A stretch of 28,997 nucleotides of DNA from an uncultured Eggerthellaceae bacterium (GCA_958454405.1 CAUEBO010000035.1:1-28997); one strand, 5' to 3'; numbered from the stretch's first letter, positions 6,107-13,422 are shown. The notes: generated by a model from the sequence alone, not told the origin. Made by a program: numbers and translations.

Positions 6107-7264
6107 TATTGGGAGACGAGAGCAATCGAAGCAGTTGACGATGCTTTAGACGAGACCGTCGTCGGCCTTCCCGAGGCGCCAAGCCTCGGGAAGGCCGATG
6201 GGGCGCCCCATCGGCGCGAGGACGACGAGCCTGCAGCCCGGTGCGCGTCCCGGCGCAACGCGCGGCACGGCAACCTCGTACTGGTCGCGCTCGGCGCGCT
6301 TGCAGTCGTCAGCGCACTCGCCTCGCTCATGCTGGGACGCTACCCCATCACGCCCGTCGAGGCCTGCGGCATGCTGGCCAACCTGGCGTTCCCCATCGAC
6401 CCGTTTTGGACGTCGCAGCAAGAGACGCTGTTCTTCCAAGTGCGCCTGCCGCGCATCGCGCTGGCGCTTTTGGTGGGATGCAGCCTGGCCGCGGCCGGCG
6501 CCGCCTACCAGGGGACGTTCCAGAACCCGCTCGTCTCGCCCGACATCCTGGGCGCCTCCCAAGGCGCGGCGTTCGGCGCAGCCGTGGCCATCCTGCTGGG
6601 ACTGGGATCGCTCGGCATCTCGGCCTTCGCCTTCGCCTGCTCCATCGGAGCGGTGCTGCTGGTCCTGCTCATCGGCACGCGAGCACGCGGCAACCACCTG
6701 CTCATCGTGGTGCTGGCGGGCGTCATGGTCAGCTCGCTGTTCCAGGCGGGCGTATCCTACGCCAAGCTCATCGCCGATCCCACCGACCAGCTGGCCGCCA
6801 TCACCTACTGGCTCATGGGCAGCCTCACCGGCGCGAAGTGGACCGACATGGCCTTCGCCGCCGGGCCCATCGCGGCGGGCCTCGTGGCGCTGTTCGCCTT
6901 GCGCTGGCGCATCAACGTGCTGACCATGGGCGACGATGAGGCCTCCACCATGGGCGTGAACGCGCGCCGCGTGCGTCTCATCGTCATCCTGGCCGCCACG
7001 CTGGTCACGGCCTCCAGCGTGTCGATATCGGGCATGATCGGCTGGGTTGGCCTGGTCATCCCCCACTTCTCGCGGATGATCATCGGCTGCGACTACCGCA
7101 GGCTCCTGCCCGCCAGCATGCTCATGGGCGCCAGCTTCCTGCTCATCGTCGACGACATCGCCCGCCTGGTGGCCACCTCCGAGATACCCATCGGAATCCT
7201 GACCGCATTCGTGGGCGCGCCCTTCTTCCTGTACCTCATCACCAGGAGGAAGCAGCAGCTGTGA
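6077..7264 (+). CDS. FecCD-type ABC transporter permease (iron siderophore/haem/cobalamin)
   Basis: 395 residues as given. From about residue 70 on it is a typical BtuC/FecCD permease with about ten membrane segments. Characteristic stretches are GRYPITPVEA, RLPRIALALLVGCSLAAAGAAYQGTFQNPLVSPDILGASQGAAFGA, the coupling-helix region TMGVNARRVR, and GMIGWVGLVIPHFSRMIIGCDYRRLLPAS. The start is uncertain. TTG at 6077 or 6080 has only TAGGA upstream and overlaps the predicted -10; no ATG, GTG or in-frame TTG occurs after that until the first membrane segment. The first 65 codons are poorly conserved-looking and carry two palindromes. The gene overlaps the ATPase gene by 4 bases. Confidence 0.88.
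   Translation: MLQALFPIENYWETRAIEAVDDALDETVVGLPEAPSLGKADGAPHRREDDEPAARCASRRNARHGNLVLVALGALAVVSALASLMLGRYPITPVEACGMLANLAFPIDPFWTSQQETLFFQVRLPRIALALLVGCSLAAAGAAYQGTFQNPLVSPDILGASQGAAFGAAVAILLGLGSLGISAFAFACSIGAVLLVLLIGTRARGNHLLIVVLAGVMVSSLFQAGVSYAKLIADPTDQLAAITYWLMGSLTGAKWTDMAFAAGPIAAGLVALFALRWRINVLTMGDDEASTMGVNARRVRLIVILAATLVTASSVSISGMIGWVGLVIPHFSRMIIGCDYRRLLPASMLMGASFLLIVDDIARLVATSEIPIGILTAFVGAPFFLYLITRRKQQL
6162..6215 (+). repeat. Two overlapping perfect palindromes at the 5' end of the permease gene
   Basis: Element 1: a 16-bp arm at 6162-6177 pairs perfectly with 6183-6198 around the loop GCCAA. Element 2: a perfect 22-bp palindrome at 6194-6215 centred on GGGGCGCCCC. They share bases 6194-6198, so in RNA the two folds would compete. 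No T-run follows. Confidence 0.8.
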
Positions 7265-8043
7265 GCATCGACGTCGAGAACCTGAGCTTCTCCTACGGCC
7301 GCCACGAAGTGCTGCACGACCTGAGCTTCCGCATTCCCGACAACACGCTGGTGAACGTGCTGGGGCCCAACGGCGTGGGCAAGTCCACCCTGTTCCGCTG
7401 CATCCTGTGCCTGAACGCGAACTGGACGGGCGCGATAACCGTGAACGGGAAGAACCTGCGCGACCTGTCCGTCCGCGAGCGGGCGTGCGAGATAGCCTAC
7501 ATCCCCCAATCCCATTCCTCCACCTACGACTACGACGTGCTGGACGTGGTGCTCATGAGCGCCGGCGGCAACATCGGCCTGTTCGGCACGCCGAAGAAAC
7601 GGCACGTCGAGCGCGCGTGGGAGGCGCTCGAACGCGTGGGCATCGCGCATTTGGGGCACCGGCCTTGCACCCAGATATCTGGCGGCGAAAAGCAGCTCGT
7701 GCTCATCGCGCGCGCCATCGCGCAAGACGCGCGCACCATCGTGATGGACGAGCCCACGAGCGCGCTCGATTACGGCAACACCGTGCGCGTGCTATCCACC
7801 GTGCGTCAGCTGGCCCGCGAGGGCATGAGCATCGTTCAGTCGACGCACCAACCTGACCAGGCGTTCCTCTATTCCGACCTCACTCTCGTGCTGCACGAGG
7901 GCCGCGTGCACTCCTTCGGCGATCCCAAGGACGTCATCACGGAGGAGCTGGTGAGCACCATCTACGACGTGGACGTGGAGGTCAATTCCCTGTATGGCGA
8001 CAAGGTGCGCGTGTGCGTGCCCGTACGCGAGATAGAACGCTAG
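7261..8043 (+). CDS. ABC transporter ATP-binding protein of the FecE/BtuD type
   Basis: 260-residue ATPase that powers the importer. Walker A is GPNGVGKST (35-43), the Q-loop Gln is Q83 (IPQSHS), the signature is ISGGEKQ (139-145), Walker B is IVMDEP (160-165) followed by the D-loop SALD (167-170), and the switch His is H196 (STHQPDQ). The start is GTG, overlapping the permease stop codon as GTGA, which implies translational coupling. It is followed by the binding-protein gene after 32 bases. Substrate specificity cannot be read from this subunit. Confidence 0.96.
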   Translation: MSIDVENLSFSYGRHEVLHDLSFRIPDNTLVNVLGPNGVGKSTLFRCILCLNANWTGAITVNGKNLRDLSVRERACEIAYIPQSHSSTYDYDVLDVVLMSAGGNIGLFGTPKKRHVERAWEALERVGIAHLGHRPCTQISGGEKQLVLIARAIAQDARTIVMDEPTSALDYGNTVRVLSTVRQLAREGMSIVQSTHQPDQAFLYSDLTLVLHEGRVHSFGDPKDVITEELVSTIYDVDVEVNSLYGDKVRVCVPVREIER

Positions 8044-8075
8044 ACCCCAAGCAAGGCTGATGAAAGGAAGGACCC

Positions 8076-9215
8076 ATGGGAGGGATCAAGGAAAAGAAAA
8101 AGGCGCCGTGGCTGACAAGCCTCGCGGCTGCATTCGTGCTGTGCGCGGGCCTGCTGGCGCTCGGCGGATGTACTCAGCAGGAGGAGGCGCCGGAAGCCGG
8201 CGGCTCCACGCAATCCGAGCAGCCGGGCCAGAGCGAGGCGCGCACGTTCACCGACTCCGCCGGGCGCACGGTCGAGGTGCCCGCGCAGATCGACCGCATC
8301 GCGCCGGCCGGCCACACCGCCACGCAGATCCTGCTGACGATGGCACCCGAGAAGATGGTCACCATCTCCCAAGAGCTTACGGAAGACCAGGCCAAGTACT
8401 TGGGAGAGGACTACGCCAGCCTGCCGGTGACAGGCGCGGCGTTCGGCGCGAAGGGCGACCTCAACAAGGAGGCGGTGGCGGCCTCCGGCGCACAGATACT
8501 CATCGACACCGGCGAGCTCAAAGACGGCATCGCCGAGGATCTGGACACGATGCAGGAGCAGCTGGGCATCCCCGTCGTGGTCATCGAGACGAAGATGGAG
8601 GACTACGGCGCGGCCTACGAGATGCTGGGCGAACTGCTGGGCATGGAGGACCGCGGAACGGAGCTTTCCGACTACTGCAAGGCCGCCTACGATGAGACGG
8701 TCGAGGTCATGGGCAAGATTCCCGAGTCCGAGCGCGCGAGCGTGGCCTACCTGCTGGGCGACAAGGGCACGAACACCATCGCCAAGGACTCCTACCAGGG
8801 CCAGGTGGTCGACCTGGTGGCCAACAACGTGGCCGACCTGGGCCAGGTTTCAGGCAGCGGCACCGGCGTGGAGATCAGCATGGAGCAGCTGGCCCTGTGG
8901 AACCCGCAGACCATCCTGTTCGCCGAGGGCAGCATCTACGACACGGTGGCCTCCGACCCCGCCTTCGCCGACCTTGACGCCGTGAAGAGCGGCTCGTATT
9001 ACGAGGTGCCCGCCACGCCGTGGAACTGGCTGAACAGCCCGCCCACGGTGAACCAGGTGCTGGGCATGCAGTGGCTGCCGCGCCTGCTGTACCCCGACCA
9101 GTACGACGGCGATATGTACGAGACGGTGGCGGGCTACTTCAAGACGTTCTACGGCTACGACCTGAGCGAATCCGAGTTCGACGAGATCGCCTCGAACGCG
9201 CAGCCGAAGGCCTAG
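8076..9215 (+). CDS. Iron/haem/cobalamin-type substrate-binding lipoprotein
   Basis: 379 residues, a class III (helical backbone, BtuF/FhuD-like) periplasmic-binding-protein homologue anchored to the membrane. It has a lysine-rich N-terminus, a hydrophobic stretch at residues 12-29, and the lipobox LGGC with C32 as lipidated Cys. A Gln/Glu/Ser linker follows. The mature part begins RTFTDSAGRTVEVPAQIDRI, the usual opening of this family, and has the ELTEDQ, LWNPQTILF and PPTVNQVLGMQWLPRLLYP stretches. GGAAGG precedes the ATG. It is the last gene of the importer operon, and the ligand is inferred to be an iron complex from the promoter. Lgt, which lipidates such proteins, is encoded 2.4 kb downstream. 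Confidence 0.93.
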   Translation: MGGIKEKKKAPWLTSLAAAFVLCAGLLALGGCTQQEEAPEAGGSTQSEQPGQSEARTFTDSAGRTVEVPAQIDRIAPAGHTATQILLTMAPEKMVTISQELTEDQAKYLGEDYASLPVTGAAFGAKGDLNKEAVAASGAQILIDTGELKDGIAEDLDTMQEQLGIPVVVIETKMEDYGAAYEMLGELLGMEDRGTELSDYCKAAYDETVEVMGKIPESERASVAYLLGDKGTNTIAKDSYQGQVVDLVANNVADLGQVSGSGTGVEISMEQLALWNPQTILFAEGSIYDTVASDPAFADLDAVKSGSYYEVPATPWNWLNSPPTVNQVLGMQWLPRLLYPDQYDGDMYETVAGYFKTFYGYDLSESEFDEIASNAQPKA

Positions 9216-9271
9216 CGCCCGCACCGCAACGCTTCCCGATGCGGACGCTGCCGATGCCGCGGGACAATGCG

Positions 9272-9300
9272 CGAGCGCCCGGTCGATGACCGGGCGCTCG
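9272..9300. terminator. Bidirectional terminator between importer operon and rpmE
   Basis: Thirteen-base arms at 9272-9284 and 9288-9300 pair perfectly around the loop GAT. The hairpin lies between two convergent genes. The T content after the stem is low on both strands. Confidence 0.6.
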
Positions 9301-9327
9301 TCGTGGTTGCTGCAGATGGATCCGAAG

Positions 9328-9819
9328 CTATTCGGCGGCCTTCTCCTCGGCCGGAGCCTCGGCGGCCGGAGCCTCCTCGACCAGCGCGTCCACGGCGGCG
9401 ACGTCTTCAGCCGACGCCTCGGGAGCAGCCTCTTCGGCGGCAGCCTCGCGCTCGGCGGCCTTCTTGGCCTCGGCTTCGGCCTTCTTGGCAAATTCCTCGG
9501 CGCGCTTGGCCTTCTCGGCGGCCTTCGCCTCGCGCTCGGCCCTCTTCTTGGCCTCGGCTTCGGCGACGGCAGCGGCCTTGGCGGCCTTCTTCGCGGCCTC
9601 GCGCTCGGCCACGGTCTCCTTGGCGGAACCGAACTTGTCCGCGAAGCGCTGCACGCGTCCGCCGGTGTCGACGAAGCGCTGCTGGCCGGTGTAGAACGGG
9701 TGGCAGACGTTGCAGATGTCGATCTTGAGCTCGGGCTTGGTGGAGCGGGTCGTGAACGTGTTGCCGCAGCTGCACCGCACCGTGCACTCGACGTACTCCG
9801 GATGAATTCCCTGTTTCAT
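9328..9819 (-). CDS. rpmE: Ribosomal protein L31 with a long Ala/Glu/Lys tail
   Basis: 163 residues. Residues 1 to about 70 are a normal zinc-type L31: MKQGIHPEY start, the ligands C16, C18, C36 and C39 (CSC, CNVC), then HPFYTGQQRFVDTGGRVQRF. The remaining roughly 90 residues are a highly charged, Ala-rich repeat region (AEAEAKKRAEREAKAAEKAKRAEE and similar) predicted to be helical or coiled-coil. L31 is usually about 70 residues, so the tail more than doubles it. AGGAGAA precedes the ATG. An extended -10 and a leader hairpin lie upstream. It is transcribed toward the importer operon. Confidence 0.95.
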   Translation of the reverse strand: MKQGIHPEYVECTVRCSCGNTFTTRSTKPELKIDICNVCHPFYTGQQRFVDTGGRVQRFADKFGSAKETVAEREAAKKAAKAAAVAEAEAKKRAEREAKAAEKAKRAEEFAKKAEAEAKKAAEREAAAEEAAPEASAEDVAAVDALVEEAPAAEAPAEEKAAE

Positions 9820-9839
9820 AATCTGGTTCTCCTATTCGG

Positions 9840-9860
9840 GCCTTGGTTTCCGACCAAGGC
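9840..9860 (-). promoter_or_regulatory. Hairpin in the rpmE leader next to the ribosome site
   Basis: GCCTTGGT (9840-9847) pairs perfectly with ACCAAGGC (9853-9860) around a 5-base loop. It lies just upstream of the AGGAGAA of rpmE, a position suited to control of translation. Autogenous control of rpmE has been described in E. coli; whether this hairpin serves it here is inference. Confidence 0.45.
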
Positions 9861-9876
9861 GAAGACAAGCTTTCAC

Positions 9877-9885
9877 ATGATAGCA
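9877..9885 (-). promoter_or_regulatory. Extended -10 of rpmE
   Basis: On the minus strand TGCTATCAT, an extended -10 about 60 bases before the rpmE ATG. No -35 is evident. It is identical to the element at 2065-2073. Confidence 0.5.
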
Positions 9886-10014
9886 CACGAGCAGCGGATG
9901 CAATCGAGATTCTGGGGAAATCCGCATTCGCCGCAACCCTGCGGAGGCGGGACGCGCATCCGCACGCAAGACGGCGGCGGCGCGCGGGACCCGGGGCCGC
10001 GAAGCTGCGCCCCG

Positions 10015-10920
10015 CTAGCTCAAGAACGCCTCGTTCACCGGCAATCCGTAGGCCTCGGCGATGCCGCGCAGCCCCTCGTCGGGGATGGCGTTGGGGAAGT
10101 CGCCGCTCCCGCCGTTCATGGCGCGCGCCGCGGCGTGCACGGCCGCGGCCTTTTCGAGGACGTGCATGAGGCCGAACGCCGCGTCGAAGCTCGCGCCCGA
10201 GGCGAACGCGCCGTGATGGGCCCACACGCACGCCTCGAAGGGCCGCAGGGCCTCGGCCGTGGCCCGCGCTATCTCCGCGCCGCCCGGCACCGCCCACGGC
10301 ACCACGCCGACGCCCTGGGGAAACGCCACCATGCTCTCCGTAAACGACTTCCACAGCGTCCGCGTGAACGTGCGCGCGTCCAGGGGCAGCACCTGCGTCA
10401 GGGCCACGATGCTGGCAGGGTGCGCATGGTAGAGCACCCGGCTCGTCCCGCCGGTGGCCTCCTTGCGCGCGGACTGGGCGGCGAAGTGGGTTGGGAACTC
10501 GCTCGTGGGCACGCTGCCGTCCTTGAAGCCCCAGACGATGCGCCACGCGTCGCCCGCAGCGTTGATCTCGACGATGCCGGCGTTGGCCGACGCATCGAGC
10601 GGCACGTTGCGCATATGGGCCCCCGCTGCAGTCACCATGAACAACTCGCCGCCCAGGTTTTCGGCCTGGATGCCCATCGGCACCCACGAGCTGGGATTGT
10701 CGTAGAAAAACGAGCGGCACGAAGCCACGTCTTCGGACGCCAGGCGATACGACAGGTTTCCGCCGTTGCGCTCATGCCATCCCTGCAGCCATCCGTCGCC
10801 GCACAGGCGCACGAAGCCCTTCGCGAACGCCTGCTGTTCCACGGCCACGCCCGAAACGGCGCCTTTCGCCACCGACACGCCCTTGTCCAGCACTTCCTGC
10901 GCGTTGTCGAAGAAACCCAT
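10015..10920 (-). CDS. rhaD: Rhamnulose-1-phosphate aldolase
   Basis: 301-residue class II aldolase that splits L-rhamnulose 1-phosphate into glycerone phosphate and lactaldehyde. It matches RhaD in order: GWHERNGGNLSYRL (48-60), VPTSEFPTHF with the catalytic Glu E141, the zinc ligands H165 and H167 (HAHP), and H236 (WAHHGAFASG). E. coli RhaD has 274 residues; the difference is an N-terminal extension of about 27 residues (MGFFDNAQEVLDKGVSVAKG) that looks amphipathic. AGGAGCAGG precedes the ATG. No other rhamnose genes are nearby, so its pathway partners must be elsewhere or it acts on another sugar phosphate. Confidence 0.9.
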   Translation of the reverse strand: MGFFDNAQEVLDKGVSVAKGAVSGVAVEQQAFAKGFVRLCGDGWLQGWHERNGGNLSYRLASEDVASCRSFFYDNPSSWVPMGIQAENLGGELFMVTAAGAHMRNVPLDASANAGIVEINAAGDAWRIVWGFKDGSVPTSEFPTHFAAQSARKEATGGTSRVLYHAHPASIVALTQVLPLDARTFTRTLWKSFTESMVAFPQGVGVVPWAVPGGAEIARATAEALRPFEACVWAHHGAFASGASFDAAFGLMHVLEKAAAVHAAARAMNGGSGDFPNAIPDEGLRGIAEAYGLPVNEAFLS

Positions 10921-10947
10921 GACCTGCTCCTGACCTCGATAGCAACG

Positions 10948-10988
10948 ATGCCCGCCCGGATCGGTCCGGACGGGCATCCATCATACCA
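10948..10988 (-). promoter_or_regulatory. Hairpin and possible extended -10 between dfx and rhaD
   Basis: ATGCCCG (10948-10954) pairs with CGGGCAT (10971-10977), and CCGGA (10956-10960) with TCCGG (10965-10969), around a 4-base loop. On the minus strand TGGTATGAT (10988-10980) could be an extended -10 for rhaD. The hairpin may end transcription of the desulfoferrodoxin gene. Confidence 0.45.
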
Positions 10989-11003
10989 TGCGACAGCGTT
11001 CGC

Positions 11004-11384
11004 CTAGACCTCCGCGACCCACAGTCCGTGCAGGTTGCAGTACTCGTACACCTTGAGCGGAGCATCGCCCTCGGCCACGGCGAAATCGGCCACGGGAGCG
11101 TCCTGGGGCGTGAGCTCGACGAACTGGTAGCCGTTCTTCGTGACCAGGCAGATGAACGTGATGTAGTGCTCCGGCGTCATCGGATGCAGCGTGCTGCCCA
11201 CCTCGACGTGCACGTTCGAGCCGTCGACGCGCACCACCGGCACGTGCTTCTCGAGCGCGGCGTCGGTGGTGTTGGCCGTGAGCTCGACCATCTGCTCGCC
11301 GCAGCACACCAGCGGCACGCCGGAATCGAACGGCTTGACGGCGATGTTGCCGCAATGCATGCACTTGTAGAATTTCAGATCCAT
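11004..11384 (-). CDS. dfx: Desulfoferrodoxin (superoxide reductase)
   Basis: 126 residues. Reduces superoxide to hydrogen peroxide in the cytoplasm of anaerobes, taking electrons from rubredoxin. The N-terminal rubredoxin-like (Dx) iron site has its four Cys: C8, C11, C27, C28. The catalytic iron site has H47 (EKHVPV), H67 and H73 (LHPMTPEHY), and C116 with H119 (CNLHGLW). AAGGGGG lies about 9 bases before the ATG. The flavin reductase-rubredoxin fusion at 3471-4136 is a plausible electron partner. Confidence 0.96.
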   Translation of the reverse strand: MDLKFYKCMHCGNIAVKPFDSGVPLVCCGEQMVELTANTTDAALEKHVPVVRVDGSNVHVEVGSTLHPMTPEHYITFICLVTKNGYQFVELTPQDAPVADFAVAEGDAPLKVYEYCNLHGLWVAEV

Positions 11385-11419
11385 GACAGGTCCCCCTTCA
11401 GGTTTCAACGATAGGAACA

Positions 11420-11437
11420 GAACCGGTTCGTATTGTA
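11420..11437 (-). promoter_or_regulatory. -10 element and small palindrome upstream of desulfoferrodoxin
   Basis: On the minus strand TACAAT (11437-11432) is a likely -10. It is followed directly by the perfect 10-bp palindrome GAACCGGTTC (11420-11429), which would fall at the start of transcription and could bind a repressor. Confidence 0.45.
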
Positions 11438-11566
11438 GCCGCGCAGACGACTGCGGCACCGCCCGGCAACGCACGTGCTGCCGAACCGTAACCGACGGCG
11501 TCGCCGGCACATCCGAGACGTCAGCATCAGGATCGAACGGATCCCGACCGGTTCGGCGAATATATG

Positions 11567-12400
11567 TTACTTGATTTGTTCCATTTCGGGGAGGCCCTGC
11601 TGGGGCTTTTTCACGATAATCGCATACGCGAGCACGCCGACACCCACCAAGATGAGGGGCACGCTGAGCACCTGGCCCATGGTGAGCCAGCCGCCCCACA
11701 AGTACCCCAGCTGCGAATCCGGCTCGCGCACGAACTCGATGAGGAAGCGGAAGAGCCCGTACATGATCAGGAACAGGCCCAGGAACGTGCCGCGCGGGCG
11801 CGGCGGACGGGCGCGCGACAGCAGGTAAAGCACGGCGAAGATGATGACGCCTTCCAGCAACGCCTCGTAGAGCTGCGAGGGATGGCGCGGCATCATGCCG
11901 GCAGCGCCTCCGAACACCACGCCCCAAGCCGCATCGGTGGGCGCGCCCCACAGCTCGCCGTTGATGAAGTTCGCGCAGCGCCCGAACAGCAGGCCGAGTG
12001 GCGCGCCGATGCAGCCCAGGTCGGCCAGCGTCAGATACGGGATGTGCGTGAGCCGCGCCGCGACGATGCCGGCCAGAAGCGCGCCGATGAGCCCGCCGTG
12101 GAAGCTCATGCCACCGCGGTTGAAGGCGAGTATCTCCGCCGGGTTCTCAAGGTAGTAGCCGTTCCCGTAGAACAGCACGTAGCCCAGGCGGCCTCCCACG
12201 ATGACGCCCACGATGACGCAGAACATGATGGTGAGCAGCGCATCGGCGTCCACGCGAACGCGCCAGCGGCGCGCCACGCGCCAGATGACGAGGGCGGCGC
12301 ACACGAATCCCAGCACGTAGGCGACGCCGTACCACCGCACGGTGAACGGCCCCGCCGAAAACAGGACGGGGTCGAGGCTTTGATAGATGTCGTTGAGCAT
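11567..12400 (-). CDS. lgt: Prolipoprotein diacylglyceryl transferase
   Basis: 277-residue polytopic membrane enzyme that transfers diacylglycerol from phosphatidylglycerol to the lipobox Cys of prelipoproteins. Key residues are in place: H101 (SFHGGLIGALLAG), R141, N144 and N147, E149 (GRCANFINGELWGAPTD, the Lgt signature). The protein starts MLNDIYQSLDPVLFSAGPFTVRWYG, as usual for the family. The ATG has AAAAGGA 5 bases upstream. About seven hydrophobic segments are visible. A natural substrate is the binding protein at 8076-9215. A 95-bp gap separates it from the upstream zinc-ribbon gene. Confidence 0.97.
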   Translation of the reverse strand: MLNDIYQSLDPVLFSAGPFTVRWYGVAYVLGFVCAALVIWRVARRWRVRVDADALLTIMFCVIVGVIVGGRLGYVLFYGNGYYLENPAEILAFNRGGMSFHGGLIGALLAGIVAARLTHIPYLTLADLGCIGAPLGLLFGRCANFINGELWGAPTDAAWGVVFGGAAGMMPRHPSQLYEALLEGVIIFAVLYLLSRARPPRPRGTFLGLFLIMYGLFRFLIEFVREPDSQLGYLWGGWLTMGQVLSVPLILVGVGVLAYAIIVKKPQQGLPEMEQIK

Positions 12401-12466
12401 ATGAGTCCTTTTCCGCCCGCCCGCCGGCCCGTGAACGCCAGCGGGAGGCCCTGCTGCATCAAAGCA

Positions 12467-12493
12467 GTCGCGCCGCTCGAAGAACGGCGCGAC
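12467..12493 (-). terminator. Hairpin directly after the zinc-ribbon gene
   Basis: GTCGCGCCG (12467-12475) pairs perfectly with CGGCGCGAC (12485-12493) around a 9-base loop, 2 bases past the stop codon. On the minus strand it is followed by TGCTTTG, a weak T-rich tail. Confidence 0.55.
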
Positions 12494-12495
12494 GG

Positions 12496-12714
12496 TTATT
12501 CCCTGCCCATGCCGGCGCCGACCTCGATGGCGGCGAAGCGAACCTCCTCGCGCAGCTGCAGCGGTATGGCCTGGATGTCGGATACCGTGGATCCGCAGTG
12601 CGGGCAGCGCAGGGTGAAGAGGGCGAGGTCCGCGCGAACGACCATCATGGCCTCGTAGCGGCATACATCCAAGTCGGTCGCCCCGCAGGCGGGGCAGGTC
12701 ATGCTCCGGCTCAT
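12496..12714 (-). CDS. Small zinc-ribbon protein
   Basis: 72 residues with two CxxC knuckles (CPAC at 7-10 and CPHC at 37-40) spaced as in a zinc ribbon. An extra Cys is at 18. The N-terminus is MSRSMTCPACGATDLDV. No further domain is present, so function is unknown; it could be a nucleic-acid or protein-binding adaptor. GAGGAG lies 9 bases upstream of the ATG. A second in-frame Met at residue 5 is possible. A hairpin follows the stop codon, and an extended -10 (TGCTACAAT, minus, 12765-12757) precedes it, so it is probably a single-gene unit. Confidence 0.75.
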   Translation of the reverse strand: MSRSMTCPACGATDLDVCRYEAMMVVRADLALFTLRCPHCGSTVSDIQAIPLQLREEVRFAAIEVGAGMGRE

Positions 12715-12756
12715 CGATCCACGCTCCTCTCGCCTCGTCCGTCTTCCATCGGCTTC

Positions 12757-12765
12757 ATTGTAGCA
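12757..12765 (-). promoter_or_regulatory. Extended -10 of the zinc-ribbon gene
   Basis: TGCTACAAT on the minus strand, about 43 bases before the ATG at 12714, with no clear -35. Confidence 0.45.
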
Positions 12766-12807
12766 GAACCGGACGGATGGGCGCCGCAGGGAGGCCCGAC
12801 CGCCCGG

Positions 12808-13098
12808 CTACAGGAGAAACCGGTTGGGATTGCCCTGCCGCGCCGTGTCGTCGGCGCGCTCGCCCACGTCGGGCCCCTCTTTCAGGAAGTGCTCGCAAAA
12901 ACGGCACACGTCCTTCACGGCCGCTTCGTAATCCCGCCGAGGGTTCAGCAGCAGATCGAAGTCGCCGGTGACCACATGCGTGGATCGCATGCACGCGGCG
13001 AAGTGGCAATCGGCGGGACAGGGCTCGCCGGGCGTGTTGTGAGGGCAGCGCGACATCATCTCCTCGTCGCAGCCGCGCTTTTCCCAGCAATGCGCCAT
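12808..13098 (-). CDS. Cysteine-rich protein of unknown function
   Basis: 96 residues with eight Cys: C4, C10, C18, C27, C31, C36, C65 and C68 (MAHCWEKRGCDEEMMSRCPH; PCPADCHFAAC; DVCRFCEHF). The pattern suggests metal or Fe-S cluster binding, but no named family is recognised. AAAGGAGG lies 6 bases before the ATG, one of the strongest ribosome sites in the window. It is 38 bases downstream of the NFU scaffold gene and probably co-transcribed with it, which would fit an Fe-S protein. Confidence 0.75.
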   Translation of the reverse strand: MAHCWEKRGCDEEMMSRCPHNTPGEPCPADCHFAACMRSTHVVTGDFDLLLNPRRDYEAAVKDVCRFCEHFLKEGPDVGERADDTARQGNPNRFLL

Positions 13099-13136
13099 AT
13101 CCGCCTCCTTTCGGCTTGTTTTCCTTCGACGCCGAC

Positions 13137-13373
13137 CTACATGCCCGGTGCCGGAATGACCCTGGTCACACCAGGAACGCGTTCTTTGAGGATGCGCTCG
13201 ACGCCGTTGGCCAGCGTCATCTGCGACATGGGGCAGCCCTTGCACGCGCCCTGCAGCTCCACCGAAACCACGCCGTTCTCATCGACGTCGACGAGCTTCA
13301 CATCGCCGCCGTCGGCCTGCAGGCTCGGACGAATCAGCTCGAGGACGGCTGCAACATCGTTCTTGTCCACCAT
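13137..13373 (-). CDS. NifU C-terminal (NFU) domain Fe-S scaffold
   Basis: 78 residues comprising only the NFU domain: IRPSLQADGGDVKLVDVDENGVVSVELQGACKGCPMS with the cluster-binding C44 and C47. NFU proteins assemble or carry 4Fe-4S or 2Fe-2S clusters to client proteins. AAGGAGC precedes the ATG, and an extended -10 (TGGTAGAAT on the minus strand, near 13412-13420) lies about 40 bases upstream. The Cys-rich gene follows after 38 bases. Confidence 0.95.
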   Translation of the reverse strand: MVDKNDVAAVLELIRPSLQADGGDVKLVDVDENGVVSVELQGACKGCPMSQMTLANGVERILKERVPGVTRVIPAPGM

Positions 13374-13422
13374 GGGATAGCTCCTTCATCTCGCTCTTAC
13401 GATAAGTGCCGATTCTACCACA

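Noticed and set aside
6146..7066. Long minus-strand open frame opposite the FecCD gene
   Set aside because: Composition is repetitive His/Asp/Gln-rich, as expected from the antisense of a hydrophobic gene; no start signal.
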